64,000 nt of DNA from Linyphia triangularis (Eukaryota > Arthropoda > Arachnida > Araneae > Linyphiidae): assembly GCA_963978545.1 (NCBI GenBank), contig OZ021730.1, forward strand, positions 9,865,796 to 9,929,795, given 5' to 3'. The position numbers and the translations under genes were made by a program. Below the pieces are notes generated by a model. The model was given only the letters and a program-made list of their open reading frames with translations, was not told where the DNA came from and did no database searches. Each line of letters opens with the position of its first letter. Within the stretch, counting starts at the first letter, position 1. Positions 46,004 through 56,419 of this stretch are shown one piece after another.

Positions 46004-47140
46004 TTGGCATAGAGGACGCATTGATTTTGTTCTTTTCTGGCGCAAAAGCAACATAATGGCTATATTCGCCGGAACGATGCATTGAAATGTATTAGAAGTG
46101 TGTCCTGGTATGGTATATGTTTGATTAATAGTATAAGTTATGCAATCAAATGCAATGATCACAAAAATGTATGGTTACTTTATAAACACCCTGTATAACA
46201 GATTTAGGTCAAAATATACTATCACAATGGCAGGTAAAGAACCCTTAGAAAATAGAATGAACGGTACAGTACGCAAAAAAAAAAAAAAAAATCAGAACAA
46301 TGGCTATATAATCGGTTCCAATTATAGTAGAATCTAGCGGTTTGTACCCAAATGTTGTGTTTACAATTTTGTTTATGTCTGATGTAAAAATGTTTTCTTA
46401 GGGGGCTGTATACTAAGTTGGTTGGTTGCGTTTAGAATTTATTTGGCGTAAGGGCAACTGGGGCCAAACTGCATACTAAGTAAATTTAACTCTACCTTTA
46501 AAAATTTGAATACGTACCCCTATTTTTTATGTTTTCATTCGATTTAGAATACCTCATTTTTCGTACCCATCAAATTTCAGTTCATTATCTTGAGAAACAC
46601 GTCAGATATATGCGAAAATGTATTGTCCGATCGTGAAGACATTTCTTTATAGCGCGGAAGAATCGAACGTTTTGCGTGCTTCAAGATGTAATCTATTACG
46701 CTGTACTTTAAAGTGAGCTTATTTTTACATTTTTGCTAAAATATCGAGAACTAAAAGACAAAATGGAATGAAAACAATTTTGGAGGGGTTTTCCACTATG
46801 ATAATTCTAATGGCGGCAAATAATAATAATAATGTTTATTGTTTCTATTTAAAGAATTTTAAAACTTGTTTAGTTAAAAATTATTTATTAAAAAACTATT
46901 TAATATAAAAGTTGCATGTTATTTATGTTTGACCTTAAACTATCTTTTGAAATAAAAATTGCTGAAATTTATGGCTATAAAAACAAATTTTCTTTTTAAC
47001 ATTAATTTATCAATTTTTTTGACATCATTTAAATTACTAATCAGTCATTGGAAAATTACGAAATTTGGTATTTCGACGTTTTTTTGGACTCTAAATCTAA
47101 ATATGGTATACGGTTTAGTTTTAATACGTAGATGACCCCT
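46004..47140. other. No gene seen; SINE-C tail at 46418-46470
   Basis: 46418-46470 is a SINE-C tail (TTGGTTGGTTGCG, GGCGTAAGGGCAACTGGGG) between TATACTAAG and CATACTAAG. The rest is AT-rich without supportable features. Confidence 0.5.
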
Positions 47141-47144
47141 CATG

Positions 47145-47148
<4 letters not shown>

Positions 47149-47218
<70 letters not shown>
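47149..47218. repeat. (TA)n microsatellite
   Basis: Uninterrupted TA run of about 70 bp. Confidence 0.97.
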
Positions 47219-47223
<5 letters not shown>

Positions 47224-47382
47224 TAAAGACCTTCCACAATTTCAAACGGTACTTGACTTTTGTTATTTTATCAATTTGAATACAAGAATCGTTCGGATCT
47301 TTTTTTTTTGCTTACTGTACATCTCTCTCCTGAAAAAGAGCAAGAGAGTATGCATTGTTTTTTTTTCCACACAAGAGTGCCT

Positions 47383-48380
47383 ATAGTCCGAGAGGCGACT
47401 GCAAATTTTGGACCCCATCGAACATCATTCTGAATTGTTTATAGAAATTAGAGAAAAGTGAGTAGATTACGAATCCACTGGTCTGCCGTGGCGAAAATGG
47501 ACGAAACTGATCAATAATGGACTTAGAATGAGTTGAACTAAAATCCGATCGCCAAATATGTCATAACTTGCCAAAAATAGAACTAACTTATTCGTCTGGC
47601 AACCCACTTCATTTTGATTTTCAATGAGAAAAAGCGCAAACGATTTCTGATCTTCGTCTCGGAAAACTTATATCTTTTAAAAGTAAGCCAAATTGGCGAC
47701 ATCAGTTACGTCATAAATGACGTAATATTCTTTGCCAACTTGGCTCCCTTTTAATAGATGCAAGCAGATCAGCGATTCTCAACCACTGTGCCGCGGCACT
47801 TTTGTGTGCCGCCAAATTCTTAAAGTGTGCCGCCAAATTTTAGAAATGTATATTTGTAATTAATCTCTTAGTAAACGTACTGTTGTTTTTGTAGTACATA
47901 TTATATTATTTTACATTCCAAATAATTATCATAATCTATTTTACACAGTGTATAATAGGTGTATTACAGTGTATTATAGGTAATATTATAGGTAGGTAAA
48001 GTAAACAACATTTAAACTTATCTTTTTCTTTGTGTGCCACCAAATTTTGAAATCGTTAAAAGTGTGCAGCGACAAAAAAAAGGTTGAGAATTACTGAAGT
48101 AGACCGTCGCCAGATATCTGAATTGTCTGCAACCTTCTTAATTGAAAATTAAAGAGTGAGGGTTACCAAATAAAAAAAAATGCTCATTATTTGGCAAGTT
48201 ATGCGCATTTGGCAATTGGATTTAGTTCAACTTATTAAAAGTCGATTTTTGGCCAGTTTAGGCCATTTTTGCCACGGCAGACCAGCGGATTCGTAATCTA
48301 CTCACTTTTCTCTAATTTCTATAAAAAAAGCAGAATGATGTTCGATGGGGTCCAAAAATTGCAGTCAACTCTCAGTCTAC
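47383..48380. mobile_element. R2 palindromic TIR element, copy carrying a hAT MITE
   Basis: Begins TATAGTCCGAGAGGCGACTGC and ends CAGTCAACTCTCAGTCTA. Central AGTTACGTCATAAATGACGTAAT palindrome at 47704. The insert 47770-48096 explains the extra length over the 665-bp copy at 20709. Confidence 0.82.
47762..48104. mobile_element. hAT-type MITE (327 bp) inside R2
   Basis: Ends CAGCGATTCTCAACCACTG and GGTTGAGAATTACTG; flanks AAGCAGAT and AAGTAGAC form an 8-bp duplication with two changes. Subterminal GTGCCGCGGCAC (47791) is a perfect palindrome typical of this hAT group. Confidence 0.85.
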
Positions 48381-48960
48381 TATTTTCGAAATGGCATGAG
48401 CATCGAAGAAGTGAAAGACCGTGAGAAAAGTAGTATGTTGGATAAACAGATATGAAATTTTAAACACACTTGTTTGCAAAATTGATTGATGGCAATAAAT
48501 AAGATGACAGCTGCATATGGTTTACCGATGAGGCCCACGTTCATTTGGATGGATTTGCCAATAAATAAAACCGGTGATATGGAGTACTGAAAACCCGTTT
48601 GCGTATTTTACAAAACCTCTGCATAGTGGAAAGTGACAGTTAAGCAATAATGGAATCATAGGGGCCTTTTTCAACAGGATTTTCATTCCTTTATATTCGT
48701 ATTTTGTAACAATTTGTTGCCACATTAAAATATGGTAAGTAATTTTGAAAGCCTGTGTATTTAAAATTCTATACCATTCTGAAATGCTTGACTCTAGCCA
48801 ATCCCAAAGACTGCATAGCCACCTGGCGGAAGAAGTTTTATGTAGACTAACGTTAACAGTGTGTAGTATTTCAATTGAAAGTTGTTTACTTTGCAAAAAA
48901 GCCAAAATACCTTCGTTTTTATTACTTTCAATTACTCATATCTAATACATAGGGTATGAA
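48381..48960 (+). pseudogene. Mariner-type transposase scrap plus unassigned sequence
   Basis: About 48518-48560 on the plus strand reads FTDEAHVHLDGFANK, matching the first catalytic-Asp region of a mariner-like transposase, followed by a weaker match GVLKTR and a stop-ridden continuation to about 48690. No ends located. The minus-strand ORF at 48522-48905 is antisense and not called. Confidence 0.55.
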
Positions 48961-49182
48961 AGTATAGAATTCGGTCCAAAAAAAAAAAAAAAAAAAAAAA
49001 AAAATTTAAGGCAAGCCATGCTTATATACGGACCGCAAGGCACTGTACGGCAGCCAATGAAACGTCCGTTTGCTCTTCTCGCCAAATTCCTCTTCTTTTG
49101 TCGCAATGAATTAGTTACAAATTGAAAATTTTGCATCATACATGAGCGCAGTATACTGATTTCTAACTCATCGTTATTGATT
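48961..49182. other. A-run and unassigned sequence
   Basis: GAATTCGGTCC followed by an A run of about 26 bp. The flank resembles the one beside the (TA)n at 9139. Confidence 0.4.
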
Positions 49183-49183
49183 A

Positions 49184-49629
49184 CTATTGTTATGAATTTT
49201 TTTTCTACAGAGGCAATGATGACACAGTTTCCACAGTATAGAAATATTTATTCTCTCTTCAAGAGCTCACAAAATTTATTCAAAGGCAACAGTTTAATTA
49301 CTCTCGAGCTTCAACAAAAATAACTTCGAATACAGCGATTATACAAACTCACTCCAATAAACAAAGCGACCAGTTTTCATCGAAGTCCGAAGTCAATCTG
49401 CAAACTTTCCCGATCTACGGTCTTTATATACTTGGCGCGAGAGAACATTCGCGAAATTTCCAGCCAATTCGTCGGAAAAGAAACATCTCGAAATTTCTCG
49501 ATTGCTTTAGGTGTTGCAACCTTTTTCTAACTTGTATAATCGCTGTTAATAAATAAAATAAATTACAATAGAATTTTACAATAATACGTCACTATTTACA
49601 CTATATACAGACAATTTGCGCAACACTAT
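49184..49629 (-). mobile_element. Solo LTR of a second family (438 bp, antisense)
   Basis: On the minus strand it starts TGTTGCGCAAATTG (49625) and ends TTCATAACA (49188), TG...CA, with a perfect 4-bp duplication CTAT (49184-49187, 49626-49629). Minus-strand TATA box AAGTATATAAAGACC (about 49430) and AATAAA (about 49250). Not related in sequence to the LTRs at 7360 and 14978. Confidence 0.85.
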
Positions 49630-50285
49630 ACTAGATTCTAGCTAAATTCTCATTAGTACATGCTTTGAAGCCGAATTAGACTTAATCATCATAGTGATGT
49701 TTATTAGAAACTCTTTCCCAGACTATTTAGCGTCTATTGTTAATCAAGTGCAATCTATTACATGGGGACACTATGGATGCAATTAAATTGGCTTCATCTG
49801 ATTGCACATCAGAAACCGCTGATAAGTTATCTAAAAGTTACACTTATAGATCGGTAGTAAAGTATAGGTATAAAAAGGCCCAACCGAAGAATTCTGTTGC
49901 TAACTTTTGTAGAATGGACAATTTCCGCATTTTTTAAAAAAAAGTGAAATTGGAATATTTATAAATAATTTCTTTCTGATTCCAAATATTTAAACAAAAG
50001 TTCTTTAAAAAAAATTAGTTATTTAAATATTAAGAAAAGAAAATGCCCCAAAACCGAGCCAAAACCAGTGTGAATGACGTTATAACTTGTTTTATGTTAG
50101 CGGTCGGTAAAATACTTTCCTCTCATTGGTCGGTTTTAAACATGTGACTAAATGCACGCTTGTGATTAGCTATACAGTTTAGTAAGGCAATTTTCTACTA
50201 AGTTTAAGGTAGTGGTGCCATCTAGGGGTGAATTTAAGAGATATTTACATTAAAATAGAGATATAACAAATAAAAATTTCCAAGA
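49630..50285. other. No gene seen
   Basis: AT-rich flank of the decayed gene to the right. A short plus-strand ORF (49737-49937) has no recognisable domain. Confidence 0.5.
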
Positions 50286-50309
50286 CGGTTTAATTAAAGG
50301 AAGGCCATT

Positions 50310-51080
50310 TGCACTCCAGACGAAGCACTTGTTGTCTTCATATTTTGAATGTTCAATACTGTTTTCTTTGCAGCCAATTTGCTAGGGAGTGGGATGAAAC
50401 CGCTGGGGGGTAGAGGATAGTAGGTTGCAGTCATCACCTCCAAATGAATAATTTCATCAAGGGTCCATCCCGACCCTCGCTCGATGAACTCATCGAAGGA
50501 GAACTTGATTTTGGCAAATGTTTGATTGATGTGTTCGGAGAGGTCGCTGCCATCCAGCTCCATCTGGACCTTGCTCCGAAAGCAGGGCGTCGCATATTCT
50601 TCGTCCCCCTCATCGGTCTTACGAACAAACCGAATCTTGGAGACAACGTACCATTTGATGGCACGCTTCTCCTCCAGCTCCTCCATAAAAACAGCGTCAA
50701 CTTGGGGATGACTTTCCCTAACGAAGAGAAGCAGATCTTTAACTACCTCTTCACTCGGGAATTGATGTCGGGTGGCAAAGACATCTGACGTCTTCACCTC
50801 CACTTTCCTCATCTTCGGGGTGCTGGGGCAAGACTCCACCACGTTGAGGAACTCGCATGTGGGTGAGAAGATGTTGCATCATGACATCTTTACGTCCGAA
50901 ACTCTTCCCGCAGTCAGGACAGGCATGGGGGTGGCAAATTGATGGATCACCATATGTCGAGTTAGATTCGAATTTGTAGTGAAGACCTTGCTGCAGATTC
51001 CGCAGACAAAGTCTTTTACCCAGTGCGATTCTTGAGTTGATATGGCATTTCTGGACAAAGGCCTCGCAGATGTGACATAT
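50310..51080 (-). pseudogene. Decayed gene: zinc fingers followed by a conserved domain, exon 5
   Basis: Exon starts at 51080 after acceptor TTTTCCAACAG. It encodes C2H2-like fingers (ICHICEAF, then VCGICSKVFTTNSNLTRH, then CPDCGKSFGRKDVMMQHLLTH) lying in three different frames, then a 180-residue conserved region (HQFPSEEVVKDLLLF ... IKWYVVSKIRFVR ... FDEFIERGSGWTLDEI ... IPLPSKLAAKKTVLNIQN). From memory, this order is seen in large multidomain proteins scattered through invertebrate genomes, where a type-B DNA polymerase region may follow; I cannot verify this. After LNIQN the frame shifts and the similarity ends within about 12 codons, so the gene is truncated. At least three frameshifts make this a relic. 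Confidence 0.7.
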
Positions 51081-51327
51081 CTGTTGGAAAATAAAACTTT
51101 GATGAGTTTCAAGGGAAAAAAGTAGATTCACATTTTTATTCTTATTGAGAAAACTTTATTTCAAATTTTTCTTTTCCTAAAACACATTTTATAGAGAAAA
51201 CTCTCTTCTCCCACTTTTAAAATACATCAATCAGAAAACACTTGTAATTTAAATTTCGATAAACAGTTAAATCTTTCCTGTAAAACAATTAATTCTAAAA
51301 ACACATTCTCCGAAAAAAAATATTTAC

Positions 51328-51387
51328 ATGGCCAGCTTGGACAGGCATGGAAACAAGAGAGGGAACTGGTTCAGCAACAGCAGAGAC
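51328..51387 (-). pseudogene. Decayed gene, linker exon 4
   Basis: 20 codons in phase 0 (VSAVAEPVPSLVSMPVQAGH) between acceptor TTTTTACAG and donor CAT|GTAAAT. Closely parallels exon 2 (EVVEPVAGPSN), suggesting an exon-module duplication. Confidence 0.6.
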
Positions 51388-51460
51388 CTGTAAAAAAAAA
51401 TGAACATTTGAAAAATCTATTTCAACATATATCTCCTTAGAATTTAATACTTTCAAGTAC

Positions 51461-51532
51461 TTTCTGATGTATTTTCAGATGCCTCGTTAGATAACATTTC
51501 TGTTTAAAGGTCCTACCGCAAATGTTACATAC
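51461..51532 (-). pseudogene. Decayed gene, finger exon 3
   Basis: 24 codons in phase 0: one complete C2H2 finger (VCNICGRTFKQKCYLTRHLKIH) after acceptor TTTTTCAATAG. The donor (GTACTT) is non-ideal. Confidence 0.65.
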
Positions 51533-51619
51533 CTATTGAAAAACATACTTTGAATAATATGTTTCTTAAAATGTTAAAGTTATTATTCTTTTACACAAAT
51601 GATAAAAAATAATACTTAC

Positions 51620-51678
51620 ATGCAAGCCTTTGAGGTGGACGCGGTATTAGATGGCCCGGCAACAGGTTCAACAACCTC
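51620..51678 (-). pseudogene. Decayed gene, linker exon 2
   Basis: 59 bases: EVVEPVAGPSNTASTSKAC plus two bases, between acceptor ATTTTAG and consensus donor GTAAGT. One base is apparently missing compared with exon 4, which puts the following finger exon out of phase. Confidence 0.6.
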
Positions 51679-52267
51679 CTAAAATAAATTTTAGGTATTG
51701 AGAAAATATTCTAAGCTTTTTACGTCAGAGAAAAATCGGGCGTGAATTTGGGGTGACTTTGAATATTTGTAGCATTGAAAAGTATATAATAAAAGCAAAA
51801 AAAAAATTTGGCGTGAATTTGGAGCGACTTTAAATAGTTACAACATTGAAAATTACTAAGTACAACAAAAATTTCGGGGTGTTTCTTATACTAATATTCA
51901 AAATGAATGACATTTAGAAAAATTACTAAATACAAAAGTAATACAAATTTTAGCGTGAATCTTATACTAATGAATGACATTTAGAAAAAGTTTTAAAGAA
52001 CACATTATTGACATGAATTTCAAATATAATTGAGAAAGTTTTAAATGAAAAAATCAATTATGCGACGTTAAATAAAACAATTTAAAATTTATCTTAGATA
52101 TTAAACATTCATTTCAATAAATTCATCTACTTAAAAAGCAACAAGTTTAACCTTATTTAAAGAATATTCTTTAAGATACTTAGTAAGTAATTTTGAAAGT
52201 TTAAAATAAATACAATCTATAAGCACTCAAACATAATTTAAAAATACATTACTAAAAGAACACTTAC
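51679..52267 (-). other. Intron 1 of the decayed gene
   Basis: AT-rich; contains imperfect repeats of GGGGTGACTTTGAATA / GGAGCGACTTTAAATA (51755, 51825). No exon seen. Confidence 0.5.
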
Positions 52268-52327
52268 TTGGTCATTAGGACTAGCGACAACGACATCCAT
52301 GGAAGAAGGAGAGCGTGATGATGACAT
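52268..52327 (-). pseudogene. Decayed gene, first coding exon
   Basis: ATG at 52327 opens 20 codons (MSSSRSPSSMDVVVASPNDQ) to a consensus donor CAA|GTAAGT at 52267, phase 0 with exon 2. Serine-rich, likely disordered start. The minisatellite at 52359 begins just upstream. Confidence 0.6.
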
Positions 52328-52358
52328 TATCAAGGCTCCCACTCACTCGGGAAGATTT

Positions 52359-52560
52359 GGAGCAGGAAAAATGCCTTTCGGAGCAGGTAAAAGCCAATTT
52401 AGTAGCAGAAAAAATGCCTTTCGGAGCAGGTAAAAGCCAATTTAGTAGCAGGAAAAATGCCTTTTGGAGCAGGTAAAAGCAAGTTTTGTAGAAAAAAAAA
52501 ATGTAGCAGATAAAACAAATTTTGTAGAAAGAAAAATAAGTTTTGCAGAAATAAGTTTGC
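52359..52560. repeat. 42-bp minisatellite
   Basis: Unit GGAGCAGGTAAAAGCCAATT followed by TAGTAGCAG.AAAAATGCCTTTC, starting at about 52380, 52422 and 52464, then decaying into GTAGAAA/GCAGATAAAA variants up to 52560. Confidence 0.85.
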
Positions 52561-52616
52561 CGAATTTCTCTTAAATGAAAATATCATTCTAAAAATAAAA
52601 TACTTTTTTTAGCAAA

Positions 52617-53205
52617 TGAAGTATTTTTTAAAAATGTATTATTGCAATTAACTTTAAATGGTATACCCCCTCTTTCAACTAGTAGTCTGTGGAGAATTCT
52701 GGATCCTGTAAAGCAAGCCAACGTCAAAGTATTCAGTGCTTGAATACATATTGCGGACGGGATAAATGGATTTGAAACACTAAAAAATATTATACAATCA
52801 TGTGATGTGGATCCAGCCCAGAAAACTGAAATACAAAGAAATGTAGTTAAGTGCAAACACTATCTGAAGGCAGTCTATCCTATACATGTAATTAACAAAG
52901 AAAGCGAAGTTGCTAGTCACTGCAGAGTTTGGGCTTTAAGTGACGCTAATGATATAGATTTACAAGAAATATCAAACATAATCATACACAAATCTGTGAG
53001 GACTGTGAGAGACTTCAGTCAAATTTTAAAGATATACAACAAACTGCTGTTGAGAGTAATTGCACAAACAAGAAAGAGCTACAATATGAAATCCAAAATG
53101 CTGTGTTTTCAATTTTGGAATGGCAGAAACATATTTTACGGAGAAATCAACAAGAGTATGGTGTATGTATATTATTTAATATTAGTAGACAAATTATTTT
53201 AACTG
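52617..53205 (+). pseudogene. Fragment of a conserved uncharacterised protein, frameshifted
   Basis: Coding-like sequence starts before the ATG at 52807 (GINGFETLKNI-type residues at about 52759) and runs QKTEIQRNVVKCKHYLK, NKESEVASHCRVWALSDAND. Near 53000 the frame is lost in the ORF, but the next frame continues with a CxxC pair (KSCEDCE) and ends with a helix around LEWQKHILRR at 53120-53150. From memory this resembles a widespread invertebrate family of unknown function, abundant in mobile-element-rich genomes, with pattern ADHC..FALSD...C..C. One base lost near 53002 explains the shift. Truncated on both sides; the Tc1 element begins 28 bp later. Confidence 0.6.
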
Positions 53206-53231
53206 AAATTATTTATCGTGTGTTAAGTTTA

Positions 53232-54660
53232 TACAGTGGGCCACAAAATTGAGTATACACCTTACAAACTTAGAGATTTTTTGCAATTACAAATTAAATA
53301 TTGGTTTAAAATGATTGAAATTTTTTAACCTTGTATACTTTAGTCTATGCTTTACCGTACTATACTAATAAAATTGTTACGTTTATTTATTTTTTTACGA
53401 AAAAAAATAAAAGATCTGAAACGAGAGGAAAAACAACACCACAAAAATAAGTATACACCTTTATTAATTTCCTTTTAACGTACAAATTAATAGTTTGTTG
53501 CATAACCTTTTGCTTGAATTACAGCTTGTAATCTTTTGGGCATAGATTCTACTAGTGTTTTAGTGGTTTCAACACAAATTTTAGCCCATTTTTCTCTCAG
53601 AACCTTCTTGAGAACTTTCTTGTTTGTGATTTCGTGCTCATGTACAGCTTTCTCTAATTGCGACCACAAATTTTCGATGACGTTTAGGTCTGGAGACTGG
53701 GCTGGAGTGTGTAATTGCTTCCTGCAATGGTACAGCAAGTATAACTTCACAATCTTCGCTGTATGCTTGGGGTCGTTGTCCTGCTGGAATATGAAGCTTG
53801 ACCCAAGCCCCAACTTACTGGCACTTTTTTTCAAGTTATCATTTAAATTCCCCAAATATACATGTTTGTCATAATACCATCAATAAAAGCAAGCTCTCCA
53901 ACTCCACCAGCCGACATACAACCCCAAACGAGGACAGATCCATCTCCGAACTTGACTGTCTTAATGGTGTTTTTAGGAGCCAGTGCTTTCCCAGCTTCTC
54001 TCTATATTTTAAATCGTCCATCGCTTCCGTAAAGATTAAACCTACTTTCATCAGAAAATATTACAGTGTTCCAGAAAGAAATAGGCTTTAAACGATGTTC
54101 TTTGGCAAAAATCACTCTCTTGTCTATTCGCATAATTGATGAGTGGCTTTCGTATTGGTGTACGGCCATGAAACCCATATTGGTGAAGGGTACGTCGAAT
54201 TGTTTCATCTGAGATCTTTTTCCAGATTGTAGAAGACATCGATAAAGCTAGTTTAGAGGTACTCACCCTCGGATCTTTCTTTACTGAGTGAATGATCTTC
54301 CTCTTCGCTGTAGTACTCAGTATTTCTTTACGTCCTCTTCCAGGAATATTGGCCACAGATCCAGTTTTTTTTATACTTCTGTAGTATTTTTTGGACACAA
54401 CCATGAGTTATACCAATTAACGAAGCGATTTCCATTCCAACGAACGATCGACCATTTTACTACCAATAAACGTTCAGATTCAGTAGTTTCTCTACGAGGG
54501 CTCATTTTACGATTTTTAATGAAAAAAAAATACTATTTAAAAGAGTTGAAGTGCAATAACACGTTTTATAAGCAGCAGCTACTCCTGAAACTCTTTAAAG
54601 AAAATTCGAAACTAAAAAAAAGTTGTGGCAAAATTTACAAATATAAGAAGTGTATACCTA
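53232..54660. mobile_element. Tc1-like element, right end missing
   Basis: Left terminus TA|CAGTGGGCCACAAAATTGAG at 53234 with a second direct repeat (CACCACAAAAATAAGTATACACC) about 200 bp inward: an IR/DR layout like that of Sleeping Beauty-type elements. The right side stops after the inner repeat (AAGTGTATACC at 54648); the outer repeat is absent, whereas 38085-38395 retains it. Confidence 0.85.
53487..54505 (-). pseudogene. Tc1-family transposase, frameshifted
   Basis: Starts at ATG 54505 (MSPRRETTESERLLVVKW). Segments in several frames: helix-turn-helix part with SVANIPGRGRK, the first Asp (FSDESRF), the second Asp (FQQDNDPKHTA) and the Glu (SPDLNVIENLW), i.e. DD34E. At least three frame changes; it cannot make active enzyme as read. 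Cut-and-paste transposase of the surrounding element. Confidence 0.88.
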
Positions 54661-55480
54661 TTTTATTTTTTCAATTTCAGTCATTTATAATGCAGGGGTC
54701 TCAGACCTGCGCCAATTGCGCTAAACAAAAATATCTGCTCCAAGCTGCTCCAAATGCATTAATTTGACCATGTTTGCGCCAAAACGACGATTTTGCTTTT
54801 TTTCTCCCTCGGCGAAATTCAGTTGCCTTTTTTCACTCCACATTTTTCTCTTCCCAATAAAGGCGGGCGGCTCTGATTCCCCCCCCCCCCCTAAGTTTAT
54901 GGTCCTGTCCTGGGAAGTACGATGAGTACTTGATAGTTTTTGTATTTGCTTCACCCTTCTTGCAAACAAAAACGATTTTGTTGACGGAGCCGTGTCAAGA
55001 ATGAATTTCAAAAATTAACAGATACAGATGGAGGTTCCAGTCGTCTGCAGTCTACGATGCTTAGTCCTTTTTTGAATTATTTTGAGCATTTTAAAATTAA
55101 TTAGGGTGATTCTGGATTCAATAGATCGCAAGGGAATACTCATTTAAAATAAATCGGGGCATACTGGGATATGAAATTGGCGCGTGGATATTGGTTTTTT
55201 TTGCCAGCTCAAATTTCCAATATAATCATTAATCATATTTTAATAGTTATTATTAATAAGTAATTCCAATAATTTTAATTATAAAATAATTCCAATAATT
55301 GTAATTATAGTATTTTATTATTTAAATGTTTTTATTCATCCGATTTTCCGTATTCTGCGTTATTTTAAGAAGGAGTCTCAGATATGTTGTTTTGGTTTGT
55401 TTTTTTAAAAGGATTTCTACATTTTTAATGCACTTAAATTTCTGTATTGTTTGTGTGTTTTCTTTTAAGAAGGATTTCCG
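54661..55480. other. Unannotated; possible hAT end
   Basis: GCAGGGGTCTCAGACCTGCGCC at 54693 resembles a hAT terminus, with a C run at 54877-54891; no partner end found. The rest is AT-rich. Confidence 0.4.
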
Positions 55481-55746
55481 GATGAAACGTGTGACGGTGC
55501 ATCGCACGTCACTCTTCCCAATGCGCATGTTTGCAACGCATCTACCTGTAGTTGGTCTTCCGACCGGTAGGAGAGGCACGGCACGGCGCATGTGCGGACC
55601 TGCGCATGTGTGACAGGCACTATAAAACCGGCAACTTGAGGTCTGATCCTCATCGCCCCCAGTCGCTCTGAACTACTGCTCCCGTTGCTTTACCTTGCAC
55701 TACCAAGTAGCAGCTAGCTGAGAGACTAGCTGCTTGGTCTTTTGCT
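55481..55746 (+). promoter_or_regulatory. 5' leader of the interrupted gag-type retroelement, with TATA-like box
   Basis: A GC-rich leader following AT-rich DNA. TATAAAA lies at 55621-55627, and a GC-rich, CpG-containing run precedes it (GGCACGGCGCATGTGCGG). The true 5' end of the element is not defined; a start about 30 bp after the TATA box would fall near CCTCATCGCC (55648). Most non-LTR elements of this group use internal TATA-less promoters, so this TATA could be host sequence used opportunistically. Confidence 0.45.
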
Positions 55747-56419
55747 ATGATAACCACTACCAACCTTGATGGTTTCTTTGGCGGTGTACGGATCGTACCC
55801 GTTTCAACTCCTGTAGCTGAACCTTCTGTCATCCTTAACCTGCCTCCGAACCTTGTGCCTGACTACCATTCCATGACTGACTGCACTGATCTCAAAACAT
55901 TTCGTTTACCTCACAGCACGATGGGAAAAGCCTCGCTCCAAGCCCTGCACAGGTCTTTGCTGGACCATGGCTGCGAGGTTTTTGCCCGGTTTCATAAAAA
56001 CCAGTATGAGATTGTTCCTCAAAACAAGAACGAGGAAACTCTCATTTCTAATTTCATCGACTCTGAGAAACTTGCTGTTCCATCTACTAAACTGGCCCCA
56101 GTGCCCAGAACCACCTTCAAAGTAGTTGTCAGGGGCTTGCCCTTCGACATTACTGAGAAGGAAATATTTGACTCAATTGATTCCACTTATCCAGACTTTA
56201 AAATTTGCCACGGGCTCCAGATGAAGAATCGTTTCGGGAAGAAGATTCCCCTCTTCACTCTGGAGTTCCCAATATCTTCTGACCTTGATTTAATTCTCAC
56301 CTGCAAAACCATTCTCTACCTTCAAGTTAATATTGAGAAAATCAATGGCAGAAAGGCTTTGAGACCCAAGCAGTGCTTTAAGTGCCAGCGTTGGGGAACT
56401 CACCTTTCTGTCACTTGCC
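55747..56419 (+). pseudogene. Jockey-like gag (ORF1), truncated by LINE copy A
   Basis: Open from ATG 55747 for 224 codons. Contains the pre-zinc-knuckle domain typical of jockey-group ORF1 (TTFKVVVRGLPFDITEKEIF, then IPLFTLEF) followed by the first zinc knuckle (CFKCQRWGTHLSVTC, one residue longer than the usual CX2CX4HX4C). At 56420 LINE copy A begins, so the reading frame ends artificially in seven foreign codons (QGVYFL*). ORF1 proteins of this group bind RNA in the retrotransposition particle. ORF2 of this element is not in the window. Confidence 0.82.

Noticed and set aside
50434..50788. Overlapping ORFs on both strands in the decayed gene
   Set aside because: The 182-codon minus-strand frame holds the conserved domain; the others are shadows.
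55322..55653. Overlapping short ORFs on both strands before the gag ORF
   Set aside because: No domain similarity; they overlap the AT/GC transition and leader of the retroelement.
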